A stretch of 34,927 nt of DNA from Bacteroidia bacterium (GCA_025999935.1 BNXY01000030.1:1-34927), one strand, 5' to 3'; counted from the first letter of the stretch, positions 17,368 through 25,486 are shown. Translations and numbers: made by a program. Notes: generated by a model not told the origin, from the letters alone.

Positions 17368-17808
17368 ATGAAAAGTTTCAAATATACAATTAACGGAAAC
17401 GCTTACAATGTTGTAATTCATAATGCAGACGACACCACGGCGGAAGTGGAAGTGAACGGCACGTCTTATCAAGTGCAAATTGAGGCGCCGGTAAAAAAAG
17501 CAACAGCTGCGCCTGAAAAAAAAGCTGCGCCGGTAGTACAACGTCCGGCTCCGGAACCGGTAACGCCCATTGCTAAACCGGTGCAAACAACTTCTGCTAG
17601 TGCCTTGAAGTCGCCGCTACCCGGTATCATTCTTGACATCAATGCCAAAGTGGGCGATACGGTAAAGAAAGGTCAAAAAGTATTGGTTTTGGAAGCCATG
17701 AAAATGGAAAATGCCATCAATGCCGACCGCGATGGAGAGATCAAAGAAATCAGAGTGAACAAAGGCGATTCTGTATTGGAAGGCACCGACCTTCTTGTAA
17801 TCGGATAA
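17368..17808 (+). CDS. mmdC: Methylmalonyl-CoA decarboxylase gamma subunit (biotin carrier)
   Basis: 146 residues in three parts: an N-terminal beta-rich segment (1-40, MKSFKYTINGNAYNVVIHNA), a flexible Ala/Pro/Lys linker (41-80), and a biotinyl domain (81-146) with the invariant EAMKM motif, Lys112 being the biotinylation site, and the flanking KSPLPGIILDINAKVGDTVK loop. The domain swings between the carboxyltransferase MmdA and the membrane decarboxylase MmdB. It lies 46 bp after the epsilon-like gene. The layout is the same as that of oxaloacetate or glutaconyl-CoA decarboxylase carriers; the neighbouring epimerase supports methylmalonyl-CoA as the substrate. Confidence 0.95.
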   Translation: MKSFKYTINGNAYNVVIHNADDTTAEVEVNGTSYQVQIEAPVKKATAAPEKKAAPVVQRPAPEPVTPIAKPVQTTSASALKSPLPGIILDINAKVGDTVKKGQKVLVLEAMKMENAINADRDGEIKEIRVNKGDSVLEGTDLLVIG

Positions 17809-17884
17809 AATCTGCTTTAAAATCACTTGTGTGGAGTGTTTTTATTGCCGTTTTCATCCTTATATAAATAAATTACGAGAAACA

Positions 17885-18889
17885 ATGAATAAAATAAAAA
17901 TTATGATGCCGGTGTTGCTGCTCTGTACATTATTTAATGTGCAGGCGCAACGTACATCAGCACTTAAAATCAATGAAATCTTAGTCATCAACGAAACAAA
18001 TTTTCAAGACGATTACGGAATTCAGCATCCTTGGATAGAGATATACAATTCCTCTGCAGGTACGGTCAATATTGCCGGATGCTATTTAACGATTAATGCA
18101 ACGGATCCCCGCTTGTATCAATCAGATAATAAACTCACGCTTCGGGATATTTATGGAAACGATCCGCGTATCTATCCGATTCCCAAGGGCGATGTTTTAA
18201 CAAAGGTAAAACCCAGTCAACATTTGCTATTTTGGGCGGACGCTCAACCTACACGCGGAACATTCCACTTGAGTTTTGCTTTGGATTCTCTCCACTCAAA
18301 TTACATTGCGCTATTTGATTCGGATGGAAAAACGTTTATAGATTCCGTTACTGTGCCTGCCGGACAAAAAGCCGATATCAGTTACGGTTTGGTACATGAT
18401 GGTTGGAATGCCAAACGCTTGGACGAAGAACTGCGTTTGAATCAGAGTTACACAGGCGGCGATATTTGGATACAATTTACACAGGTAACGCCGAGTTCCA
18501 ACAACTTCATTTTGGATAAAAACAACAAGGTGGAGAACTTCCAAAAAAATGATGCTATTGGTACGGGTATGACCGCTACGGCGATGGGCGTTGTGTTTGT
18601 CGCACTATTGACGCTTTACCTTTCGTTTAAGGTGGTAGGAAAGACAGCTGTATCGTTGAGCCATAGACGGCTAATGAAAGCTTCCGGAATTAGCAAAGAA
18701 GCGGCGATAGATATTCACGAACAATCGTCCGGCGAAGTTTTTGCAGCGATTGCGATGGCTCTTCACGAATCTACGCTGCAATTGCATGATGAAGAAAACA
18801 CCGTTCTTACCATTAAGAATACAGAACGCAGTTATTCGCCATGGAGTTCCAAGATTTATACATTAAGAGAAATACCAAATAAAAAATAA
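17885..18889 (+). CDS. Lamin-tail domain fused to an OadG/MmdD-like delta subunit
   Basis: 334 residues from the ATG at 17885; an earlier in-frame start at 17831 would bury the signal peptide. Signal peptide 1-22 (MPVLLLCTLFNVQAQ). Residues 27-205 resemble a lamin-tail/LTD immunoglobulin-like domain: LKINEILVINETN, HPWIEIYNSS, AGTVNIAGCYL, then SQHLLFWADA. One membrane helix lies at about 228-250 (GMTATAMGVVFVALLTLYLS), then a basic stretch and a cytosolic tail with EVFAAIAMALHE (284-295) and YSPWSSKIYTLREIP (317-331). The helix and tail are the OadG/MmdD part that anchors the decarboxylase to MmdB. The outer domain, facing the periplasm, is not needed in the classical enzyme; it may bind envelope components. 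Position between mmdC and mmdB supports the subunit role. Confidence 0.85.
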   Translation: MNKIKIMMPVLLLCTLFNVQAQRTSALKINEILVINETNFQDDYGIQHPWIEIYNSSAGTVNIAGCYLTINATDPRLYQSDNKLTLRDIYGNDPRIYPIPKGDVLTKVKPSQHLLFWADAQPTRGTFHLSFALDSLHSNYIALFDSDGKTFIDSVTVPAGQKADISYGLVHDGWNAKRLDEELRLNQSYTGGDIWIQFTQVTPSSNNFILDKNNKVENFQKNDAIGTGMTATAMGVVFVALLTLYLSFKVVGKTAVSLSHRRLMKASGISKEAAIDIHEQSSGEVFAAIAMALHESTLQLHDEENTVLTIKNTERSYSPWSSKIYTLREIPNKK

Positions 18890-18900
18890 TCGATACAATT

Positions 18901-20055
18901 ATGGATTTTTTATCATTCATTGGGGATAACTTGCAAATTTTCCTCAGTTATACAGGTTTTGCGAACGCTACATGGGGGCATTTCATCATGATTATCGTGG
19001 GTTTGACATTTATCTATTTGGCGATTGCCAAAGAATTTGAGCCTATGCTTTTGATTCCGATTGGTTTCGGTATTTTGATCGGAAATATTCCTTTTAAAGA
19101 TGCCGGATTGCAATTGGGACTTTATGAGGAAGGTTCTGTATTAAACATTTTATATCAGGGCGTTACATCCGGCTGGTATCCGCCGTTAATTTTCTTGGGA
19201 ATTGGCGCGATGACCGACTTTTCGGCATTGATTTCCAATCCGAAATTGATGTTGATTGGCGCTGCCGCTCAATTTGGTATTTTCGGCGCGTATATCTTGG
19301 CATTGACAATGGGCTTTGATCCTGCGCAAGCGGGTGCAATCGGCATCATTGGCGGCGCAGACGGCCCGACGGCTATTTTCTTGTCGTCCAAATTGGCGCC
19401 TAACTTAATGGGAGCTATCGCTGTCTCGGCGTATTCCTACATGGCTTTGGTGCCGGTAATTCAACCGCCCATCATGCGCTTGCTGACTACCAAAAAAGAG
19501 CGTCTCATTCGTATGAAACCACCGCGTGCAGTTTCTGAAACGGAAAAAATTATTTTCCCGATTACCGGTTTACTCTTAACTTGCTTCTTGGTGCCGTCCG
19601 GACTTCCCTTGTTGGGAATGTTGTTCTTCGGTAATTTGCTGAAAGAATCCGGCGTGACCCGTCGTTTGGCGGAAACCGCTCGCGGTCCGCTGATTGATGT
19701 GATTACCATATTGTTGGGAATAACCGTAGGGGCTTCCACGCAGGCAACGCAGTTCTTGACATGGAATTCCTTAAAGATTTTCGGATTAGGCGCTTTGTCG
19801 TTTATCATTGCTACATCAGCAGGCGTATTGTTCGTTAAGTTCTTTAATGTGTTCCTGAAAAAAGGCAACAAAATCAATCCGCTAATCGGTAATGCCGGAG
19901 TTTCGGCCGTTCCCGATTCGGCGCGTATTTCTCAGATAGTCGGTTTGGAATACGATTCCACCAATTATTTGCTGATGCACGCCATGGGGCCGAATGTGGC
20001 TGGTGTGATTGGTTCGGCAGTGGCTGCCGGGATATTGCTCGGATTTTTGGGATAA
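18901..20055 (+). CDS. mmdB: Na+-translocating methylmalonyl-CoA decarboxylase beta subunit
   Basis: 384 residues, many membrane segments, normal for OadB/MmdB/GcdB. GGADGPTAIF (Asp154) is the conserved re-entrant motif with the Na+-binding aspartate; AVSAYSYMALVPVIQPPIMR carries the conserved tyrosine; INPLIGNAGVSAVPDSARIS near the C-terminus holds the conserved Asn, Gly, Ser and Arg of the second motif. The protein decarboxylates carboxybiotin on MmdC and exports Na+ with uptake of a proton. It lies 11 bp after the delta-type gene and is the last gene of the six-gene operon. A second, diverged copy is encoded at 22018-23166. Confidence 0.96.
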   Translation: MDFLSFIGDNLQIFLSYTGFANATWGHFIMIIVGLTFIYLAIAKEFEPMLLIPIGFGILIGNIPFKDAGLQLGLYEEGSVLNILYQGVTSGWYPPLIFLGIGAMTDFSALISNPKLMLIGAAAQFGIFGAYILALTMGFDPAQAGAIGIIGGADGPTAIFLSSKLAPNLMGAIAVSAYSYMALVPVIQPPIMRLLTTKKERLIRMKPPRAVSETEKIIFPITGLLLTCFLVPSGLPLLGMLFFGNLLKESGVTRRLAETARGPLIDVITILLGITVGASTQATQFLTWNSLKIFGLGALSFIIATSAGVLFVKFFNVFLKKGNKINPLIGNAGVSAVPDSARISQIVGLEYDSTNYLLMHAMGPNVAGVIGSAVAAGILLGFLG

Positions 20056-20111
20056 TATAACAATGGCGCACATTTAAAACCTGTTAGGTGGTTGTAAAAA
20101 ATATTTAATAA

Positions 20112-20342
20112 TTAAATTTTTTTATCGTTCCAATTTTATATCTTTATGATTGGAAGACTAAAGCAATTCGGCACAAGGAACGTGCCGATAATTTAGAAAA
20201 TGATTTAAAAAATCAAAGACAAATTAAACGAGATAATACAGTAGTATTACAACGCTCTGTTCATCCTAAAAATCATTCCTATTCGCTATTTGCCATTCAA
20301 TTGGCAATAATGTTGGTAATGCAAACATATAGAAGATATTAA
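20112..20342 (+). pseudogene. Probable remnant of an insertion-sequence transposase N-terminus
   Basis: A frame open for 76 codons without an ATG reads DWKTKAIRHKERADNLENDL, KNQRQIKRDNTVVLQ, then HPKNHSYSLFAIQLAIMLVM and stops. A charged coiled coil followed by an R/K-N-H-x-Y-S-x-x-x-I-x-L segment is the N-terminal layout of a group of DDE transposases found in many bacteria. No catalytic core follows. The 318-bp gap after mmdB also holds a small hairpin, TCGGCAC (20168-20174) / GTGCCGA (20182-20188), without a T run. Reading as a decayed transposase is tentative. Confidence 0.4.
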
Positions 20343-20421
20343 CCACAAATTTTCGTGGATAATTCAATATATAATGAAAAACAGCGGTTTTAACAAAAAC
20401 AACGTAAAAGGAGGAAAGATT

Positions 20422-20562
20422 ATGGAACAAATGAGTAAATTAATCAGAGTTTATAAGCCGCGGAAGGCGCGGTTTATCGGCTTGGCGGCGGCAGGGAGTG
20501 TGATTGCTGCAGTTGGATTGTTTGTGTTGTGGGCAGCGTATGCGGTTTCGGGCGGCGGTTGA
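20422..20562 (+). CDS. Possible small single-pass membrane protein
   Basis: 46 residues from the ATG at 20422, which is preceded by AAAGGAGGAAAGATT, a very strong Shine-Dalgarno site that is rare in this phylum; an in-frame ATG at 20374 lacks one. The product has a basic N-terminus (LIRVYKPRKAR) and one helix (about 18-42, FIGLAAAGSVIAAVGLFVLW), so it would lie in the inner membrane with the N-terminus inside. It ends in SGGG. GC content is above its surroundings. I do not recognise a family. It lies in a scar region with mobile-element remains, so it may be a transferred fragment. Confidence 0.45.
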   Translation: MEQMSKLIRVYKPRKARFIGLAAAGSVIAAVGLFVLWAAYAVSGGG

Positions 20563-20626
20563 CTTTTGTTGGCGGTGATATTTACAACATAGTCAATATT
20601 ACTCATTTGGCGATTTCAAAATCCTG

Positions 20627-20821
20627 TTGCTGGCAAAAAATCACATCAAGATAGACAATCAAACAATCAACTTTGACAGCGCATGCGAGCTGGAAATCGG
20701 CGGTTGGACAGACAATATTTATCTCAGGGATAGCAACGGCAAGGAGAAATTCTGTATCCATAGTTCCACTGTGTTATCTGCCGATATTTTTATTGCATTG
20801 CTATCTGCTCAAATAAAATAA
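20627..20821 (+). CDS. Short ORF without ATG, hypothetical or gene fragment
   Basis: 64 codons if a TTG at 20627 is used; the frame is open back to 20579 with no ATG. It contains INFDSACELEIGGWTDNIYL and CIHSSTVLSADIFIALLSAQ, which reads as plausible protein but matches no family I know. Lack of a normal start suggests the 3' end of a broken gene. Its stop codon overlaps the ATG of the next small ORF. Confidence 0.3.
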   Translation: MLAKNHIKIDNQTINFDSACELEIGGWTDNIYLRDSNGKEKFCIHSSTVLSADIFIALLSAQIK

Positions 20822-20970
20822 TGGAGTACGCCCATACGTCGCAGTTGCAGGAAAAATTGGGAACACTCAATTGTCTGCAGCCCGATTATGAAAATGAAGA
20901 CTATTGTGACTGGGTGATGGTGCGCAGAAAAGGCGTTGCAAAGCTACGGATAAATTATGAATTATTTTAA
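20821..20970 (+). CDS. Short ORF coupled to the preceding one, hypothetical
   Basis: 49 residues starting at an ATG that overlaps the previous stop (TAATG). Contains LQEKLGTLNCLQPDYENEDY and CDWVMVRRKGVAKLRI. Acidic middle and basic end, no membrane helix, two or three cysteines. Family unknown. The overlap suggests both were once genes of one operon, now mostly lost. It ends 42 bp before terC. Confidence 0.3.
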   Translation: MEYAHTSQLQEKLGTLNCLQPDYENEDYCDWVMVRRKGVAKLRINYELF

Positions 20971-20979
20971 AATTTTATT

Positions 20980-20987
20980 TAACTTTG
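20980..20987 (+). promoter_or_regulatory. Predicted -7 element of the terC operon
   Basis: TAACTTTG at 20980-20987 matches TAnnTTTG, 24 bp before the terC ATG. No clear -33 TTTG at 19-21 bp upstream. Supports transcription of terC and the following pump genes apart from the mmd operon. Confidence 0.55.
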
Positions 20988-21011
20988 CGTCGCATTTGCA
21001 ATTTTTAATTT

Positions 21012-22007
21012 ATGGATACAATGACTTTCTGGTGGATTGCCTTTATTGCGATTTTTATCGTGGTTTATGCAATTGACTTGTATGTGACCGACCATCGCAA
21101 AGGTGGAATTTCGGTAAAAACTTCGTTGCGCTGGACCGGTGTTTGGATTAGTATCGCTCTTATGTTCGGCTTGCTGCTTTACTTCTTTTTCCCTGAAAAT
21201 CCTGAAGGTATCGGCAATACCTCGGAAACGATGGGTCTCAAGTTTATTGCCGGGTACCTGACTGAGTATTCGCTTTCGGTAGATAACCTCTTTGTCTTCA
21301 TTATGATTTTTTCCATGATGGGCATCAAGGATTCCAATCAGTCTAAATTGTTGAAAATGGGAATTTTGATTTCTATCATATTGCGTATATTATTCATATT
21401 GGCAGGAATGACATTGGTTGAAAAATTCCATTGGATTATTTACGTTTTCGGCGTTATCCTTGTTTATACGGCATACAAAATGGCGTTCTCTAAAGAAGAA
21501 GATAATATGGATCCGAAATCGAATTTCTTATACAAAGGCGCTTCAAAACTTTTTCCGGTTGATCCGGATGCGCATCATCCATCTTTTTTTACCAAGATAA
21601 ATGGAAAAACGCACATTACCGTGATGTTCCTCGCATTGCTCGTAATTGGTTCCACCGACGTCTTGTTTGCCGTAGATTCAATACCGGCTATCATTGGCGT
21701 TATCAAAGAAGGTGCATCGGGGGTACTTACAGCCAGCGAAGAAAATTACTTGGCAATCAGTTCTAATGTGTTTGCCGTAATGGGGTTGATTTCTCTCTTC
21801 TTTGCTTTGAAAGGCATAGTCGGTATGTTCCGTTTCTTGAAACACGGCGTAAGTTTTATCCTCCTGTTCATCGGATTGAAGATGCTTTTGGGCTTTTTCA
21901 CTCCGGTAGAAGAATTTTTCTCAGCACATTCTTGGGTATCATTGGCTGTGATAGTGTTTACTTTGGTAGCGTCTATCGCATTGTCGAAGGTAAAAATTAA
22001 CTTTTAA
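21012..22007 (+). CDS. TerC/Alx-family integral membrane protein
   Basis: 331 residues with about nine membrane helices. Family motifs are visible: DLYVTDHR (residues 22-29), EYSLSVDNLFVFIMIFSMM near residue 85 and STDVLFAVDSIPAIIGV near residue 215, whose acidic residues are conserved in TerC and are thought to bind metal ions. The Alx/MeeF/TerC group exports Mn2+ or Ca2+ and is linked to tellurite resistance and alkaline stress; the closest match here is the Alx-like form rather than the plasmid-type TerC. It begins 24 bp after its own -7 element and is followed after 10 bp by an OadB-like pump gene, an arrangement that suggests ion homeostasis. The ion moved by this protein cannot be told from sequence. 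Confidence 0.92.
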   Translation: MDTMTFWWIAFIAIFIVVYAIDLYVTDHRKGGISVKTSLRWTGVWISIALMFGLLLYFFFPENPEGIGNTSETMGLKFIAGYLTEYSLSVDNLFVFIMIFSMMGIKDSNQSKLLKMGILISIILRILFILAGMTLVEKFHWIIYVFGVILVYTAYKMAFSKEEDNMDPKSNFLYKGASKLFPVDPDAHHPSFFTKINGKTHITVMFLALLVIGSTDVLFAVDSIPAIIGVIKEGASGVLTASEENYLAISSNVFAVMGLISLFFALKGIVGMFRFLKHGVSFILLFIGLKMLLGFFTPVEEFFSAHSWVSLAVIVFTLVASIALSKVKINF

Positions 22008-22017
22008 ATATAATTAT

Positions 22018-23166
22018 ATGGATTTTCAAACTTTGATGCCTGCCATAGCATTTATGACATGGCAGAATTTAGTAATGATTGCCGTAGGTTTAGTTTTGAT
22101 TTATTTAGCCGTCAGAAAAGGCTACGAGCCTACATTGCTTTTGCCTATGGGCTTTGGCGCAATTTTGGTAAATATTCCTTTTACAGCGGCGCTTACACAG
22201 ATCGACCCTGTCGGAAATGAGATTGTAGGCGCATTGGATGTGTTTTTTAAAGCCGGTATCGTGACGGAAGTTTTTCCGTTGTTGATATTTGTCGCCATCG
22301 GGGCGATGATTGACTTTTCACCGCTATTTCAAAAACCGAGCTTGTTGCTGTTTGGTGCAGCCGCTCAATTTGGTATTTTTGTTACCATGATTTTTGCGGT
22401 CTGTGTCGGATTTAGTTTGCCGGAAGCGGCTTCTATCGGAATTATCGGCGCTGCCGACGGTCCTACATCCATTATCGTGTCGCAACAATTAGCGCCTAAC
22501 TTGTTAGGTCCCATTTCGGTGGCAGCGTATTCGTATATGTCGTTAGTGCCTATTATCCAACCGCCTGTAATACGGCTTTTGACCACTAAAAAAGAACGGT
22601 TGATTCGTATGAAAACCAATACCGGCAAAAAAGTTTCGCGCACCACGCTGATTCTTTTCCCTATTATCATCACGATTTTGGCCGGTATTATCGCTCCTTC
22701 ATCTTTGGCTTTGTTAGGCTTTTTGATGTTCGGTAATTTGATTCGCGAGTGCGGCGTACTCAACTCTTTGTCTAAAACCGCTCAAAACGAGTTGGCTAAC
22801 TTGGTAACCATTTTGCTCGGTATTACGATCGCCAGCACCATGACCGGCGAACGGTTTATCCGTGTGGACACACTTATGATTATGGGTCTTGGTATATTTG
22901 CATTCGTATTTGATACGGCAGGCGGCGTTCTTTGCGCTAAATTTTTGAATTTGTTTTACAAAGAAGGCAATAAAATCAATCCGATGGTTGGCGCTTGCGG
23001 TATTTCGGCATTCCCGATGTCAGCGCGCGTGATTCACGGAATGGGCTTAAAAGAAGATCCGAACAATTATTTGTTAATGCCTGCTATCAGTTCCAATGTA
23101 GGCGGACAAATCGGTTCGGTAGTTGTAGGCGGACTGATATTACTGTTGGTTCCTTTATTTATGTAA
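22018..23166 (+). CDS. Second OadB/MmdB-like Na+-pump beta subunit
   Basis: 382 residues, strongly membrane-embedded, the same family as MmdB at 18901-20055 but clearly diverged. Key sites are kept: GAADGPTSII (Asp148), VAAYSYMSLVPIIQPPVIR, and INPMVGACGISAFPMSARV with Asn, Gly, Ser and Arg in place. In the family this subunit decarboxylates carboxybiotin and moves Na+ outwards. The locus has no carboxyltransferase or biotin carrier, only TerC before it and a tiny OadG-like peptide after it. It could use subunits made elsewhere, for example from the mmd operon or an oxaloacetate decarboxylase, or work on its own as an ion carrier. The intact motifs argue against a decayed copy. Confidence 0.92.
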   Translation: MDFQTLMPAIAFMTWQNLVMIAVGLVLIYLAVRKGYEPTLLLPMGFGAILVNIPFTAALTQIDPVGNEIVGALDVFFKAGIVTEVFPLLIFVAIGAMIDFSPLFQKPSLLLFGAAAQFGIFVTMIFAVCVGFSLPEAASIGIIGAADGPTSIIVSQQLAPNLLGPISVAAYSYMSLVPIIQPPVIRLLTTKKERLIRMKTNTGKKVSRTTLILFPIIITILAGIIAPSSLALLGFLMFGNLIRECGVLNSLSKTAQNELANLVTILLGITIASTMTGERFIRVDTLMIMGLGIFAFVFDTAGGVLCAKFLNLFYKEGNKINPMVGACGISAFPMSARVIHGMGLKEDPNNYLLMPAISSNVGGQIGSVVVGGLILLLVPLFM

Positions 23167-23195
23167 GCAATATTAATATAAAAACAATAGAAAAA

Positions 23196-23333
23196 ATGAA
23201 TATAGAAAATTTTCAAAAAGCATTAGAGATAACCGGTATCGGATTGGCAGGCGTGTTTTTCTTTATGGCGATATTTTTAGCTATCATTGTTGGCGTTGAT
23301 AAGCTATTTCCATATAAACCGGAAGAAGAGTAA
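23196..23333 (+). CDS. Minimal OadG/MmdD-like membrane subunit
   Basis: 45 residues from the ATG at 23196; longer in-frame starts fall inside the oadB-like gene and are rejected. One membrane helix (about 12-33, EITGIGLAGVFFFMAIFLAI) preceded by a short N-terminal stretch and followed by DKLFPYKPEEE. This is the minimal form of the OadG/MmdD gamma/delta subunit that binds the beta subunit and links it to the carboxyltransferase. It begins 29 bp after the oadB-like gene, so it is its natural partner. It lacks the outer domain and cytosolic tail of the delta-type protein at 17885-18889. Confidence 0.8.
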   Translation: MNIENFQKALEITGIGLAGVFFFMAIFLAIIVGVDKLFPYKPEEE

Positions 23334-23410
23334 AACGCTACATACCTTTGGTTTACCGAATGGCTTGGCAAAATTAAATATTTTGCTTCGTGTTGTTGGG
23401 TCGTATTTGA

Positions 23411-23716
23411 AATGGTGTTGATGAGCTTGGCTTTGAAAATTCGCATAATCATCTAACGAAATTCAACGGCAGGCGAGATCAATTTTTCATGCTATTAATG
23501 TACGATACCGCCTCCAGGTGTCAAGAACTTTTAGATTTAAAAATTAGTGACATCCATTTAAGCAAAGATGCACCATTTGTTACCTTTTTCACCCGACGAC
23601 AATACGCTCTGATAACGACTATGTATTTTACACCATAATTCATGGTCTAAATCATAGAATGTCACCCGATACAGTAGTAGCATTTATGAAAGAGTATGCA
23701 AAAGAACAAATTTACT
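23411..23716 (+). pseudogene. Frameshifted remnant of a tyrosine recombinase/integrase
   Basis: One frame (from 23411) reads GRRDQFFMLLMYDTASRCQE and LLDLKISDIHLS, the arm around the first catalytic Arg of the tyrosine-recombinase R-H-R-Y set (compare LLLYDTGAR..EL..L). Near 23600 the frame changes and reads DNDYVFYTIIHGLNHRMSPD and VVAFMKEYAKEQ, the region before the missing H-x-x-R box. The central strand region is lost, and the catalytic His, second Arg and Tyr are absent; the cysS 3' end follows. The gap 23334-23716 holds nothing else except a weak hairpin at 23368-23386. Confidence 0.65.
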
Positions 23717-25195
23717 TCATTTGTTTAATTTCCATTCAAACCCACCCTTGGTATCTTTTATCTCGAAACCGAGCGCCGTCAGTTCATTCCTGATTTTGTC
23801 GGAAGTCGCCCAGTCTTTGTTTTGCTTGGCTTGCATCCGCATTTGTAGTAGCATATCCACCGCTTTGGCGAATGAATCGTAAGATGCGTTTCCGTCTTTC
23901 AATTCGTCTTTGATGCCTAATAAATCGAATAAAAACAAATCGAAAAACCGTTTCAGATTTTCAATATCTTTTTTGGCCAGCGCTATTTGTCCACCGATAG
24001 CCGAATTTATAATCCGGACGGCTTCGAAAAGATAGGAGATAACGATGGGCGTATTCAAATCGTCATTCATCGCTTCGAAACTTTTTTGTTCCAAATCTTG
24101 AATATTCACGCTCGCTTCGATTGCTTGTGCTTCCAAACGGTCGATGTTTTTGTAAGCTTCCATCAAACGGGCAAGTCCTTTTTCAGAAGCTTGCAAGGCT
24201 TCGTTGCTGAAATCGACAGTGCTGCGATAATGCGCCTGCAAGATGAAGAAACGGATGGTCATCGGGGCGTAAGATTGGGTCAGCAGCATGTGTGTTCCGT
24301 TGAAAAATTCTTCCAGATTGATGAAATTCCCCAACGATTTCCCCATTTTCTGTCCGTTGACGGTAATCATGTTGTTGTGCATCCAGTAACGCACTGCCTC
24401 TTTACCGATCGATGCCACGCTTTGTGCGATTTCGCACTCATGATGCGGAAAAATCAAGTCCATTCCCCCACCGTGAATATCGAATTGTTCGCCCAAATAT
24501 TTTTTGCTCATGGCTGTACATTCCAAGTGCCAACCGGGAAAACCGTCGCTCCAAGGCGAAGGCCAGCGCATGATATGTTCGGGCGAAGCTTTTTTCCACA
24601 AAGCAAAATCTACGCTGTTGCGCTTTTCTTCCTGACCGTCCAATTCGCGGGTGGTATTCAACATATCTTCCACATTGCGACCGGACAAAACGCCATAATA
24701 GTATTTGGTGTTGTATTTTTCTACATCAAAGTAAACAGAGCCTTCGCTTTCGTAGGCATAACCCTTGTTTAAAATATCTTTTACCAATTGAATCTGTTCG
24801 ATGATGTGGCCGCTGGCATGAGGCTCAATGCTGGGTGGCAGGACATTCAGCGCATCCATTGCTTTGTGATAGCGATTCAGGTAATACTGCACAATTTCCA
24901 TCGGTTCCAAATTTTCCAAACGCGCTTTTTTCGCAATTTTATCTTCGCCGGCATCGGCATCATTGACCAAATGTCCCACATCGGTAATGTTGCGGACATA
25001 ACGCACTTTGTAACCCAAATGAGTCAGGTAACGAAACAAGATGTCAAAAGTAATGGCCGGACGGGCGTGACCCAAATGCGGGTCGCCGTAAACGGTTGGG
25101 CCGCAGACATACAACCCTACGCGGGGCGTATGCAGGGGTTCAAACACTTCTTTTTTCCGTATCAGTGTATTGTAAATTGAAAGTTGATGTTCCAT
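23717..25195 (-). CDS. cysS: Cysteinyl-tRNA synthetase
   Basis: 492 residues from the start at 25195 ([20 protein letters not shown]); a start three codons earlier is possible. Class I synthetase: [19 protein letters not shown] has the zinc Cys and the HIGH-type HLGH; the second zinc site lies in [46 protein letters not shown] is the KMSKS signature. The C-terminal part is helical and ends in [11 protein letters not shown]. It charges tRNA-Cys in the cytoplasm. Length and motifs are normal. It is transcribed alone on the minus strand from the -7 element at 25238-25245; the 3' end abuts the integrase remnant. Confidence 0.97.
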   Translation of the reverse strand: MEHQLSIYNTLIRKKEVFEPLHTPRVGLYVCGPTVYGDPHLGHARPAITFDILFRYLTHLGYKVRYVRNITDVGHLVNDADAGEDKIAKKARLENLEPMEIVQYYLNRYHKAMDALNVLPPSIEPHASGHIIEQIQLVKDILNKGYAYESEGSVYFDVEKYNTKYYYGVLSGRNVEDMLNTTRELDGQEEKRNSVDFALWKKASPEHIMRWPSPWSDGFPGWHLECTAMSKKYLGEQFDIHGGGMDLIFPHHECEIAQSVASIGKEAVRYWMHNNMITVNGQKMGKSLGNFINLEEFFNGTHMLLTQSYAPMTIRFFILQAHYRSTVDFSNEALQASEKGLARLMEAYKNIDRLEAQAIEASVNIQDLEQKSFEAMNDDLNTPIVISYLFEAVRIINSAIGGQIALAKKDIENLKRFFDLFLFDLLGIKDELKDGNASYDSFAKAVDMLLQMRMQAKQNKDWATSDKIRNELTALGFEIKDTKGGFEWKLNK

Positions 25196-25237
25196 AATAT
25201 TCATTTAAAAAATGACGAATTTGAAAGTTTCAGAGAA

Positions 25238-25245
25238 CAAAGGTA
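25238..25245 (-). promoter_or_regulatory. Predicted -7 element of cysS
   Basis: On the minus strand the sequence reads TACCTTTG, matching TAnnTTTG, 42 bp before the cysS start. No -33 element at the expected spacing. Confidence 0.5.
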
Positions 25246-25265
25246 CAATTTTTTTGCAAAATAAT

Positions 25266-25486
25266 CACTTGTTGAAAATTTTCGCGCTTTGGATGCAGGC
25301 GCGGACGGCTATGTATTGAAAAATTCCATGCCGGAAGAAGTATTGGAAGACATCCGCGTTGTGGCTGAAGGCGGGCGTTTCCTGTGCGACCGTGTAAACA
25401 GCCTGCTGCAGAACTATGAGAAACACTCACCGGAACTTACCCGTTGCGAATTGATAAGCAAAGCGGTGGAGTTGGGGCGGGTGTGA
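25266..25486 (+). pseudogene. Remnant of a LuxR-type response regulator, receiver end with internal deletion
   Basis: The open frame reads RALDAGADGYVLKNSMPEEV, LEDIRVVAEGGRFLCDRVNS, LLQNYEKHSPELTRCELISK and AVELGRV. The first part is the last third of a receiver domain, with the conserved Lys of GYVLK; the linker runs to ELTR, where a GerE HTH should begin, but then jumps to the last dozen residues of such a domain. The start of the receiver and nearly all of the HTH are lost. The stop codon and flanking bases match those after 11086-11268. It lies between the cysS promoter and tRNA-Ser, antisense to neither. Confidence 0.7.

Noticed and set aside
20168..20188. Hairpin after mmdB as a terminator
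   Set aside because: Stem of 7 bp without a T run, and it lies inside the transposase-like frame.
22995..23195. N-terminal extension of the OadG-like gene into the oadB-like gene
   Set aside because: The extra residues are an out-of-frame reading of the pump gene; the ATG at 23196 gives a complete OadG-like peptide.
23987..24772. Long plus-strand ORF of 261 codons antisense to cysS
   Set aside because: It lies wholly inside cysS, has no recognisable domain, and its composition is that of the reverse strand of a conserved gene.
25205..25265. T-box or other riboswitch leader for cysS
   Set aside because: The leader is only about 35 bases, too short for a T-box, and no specifier or antiterminator structure is visible.
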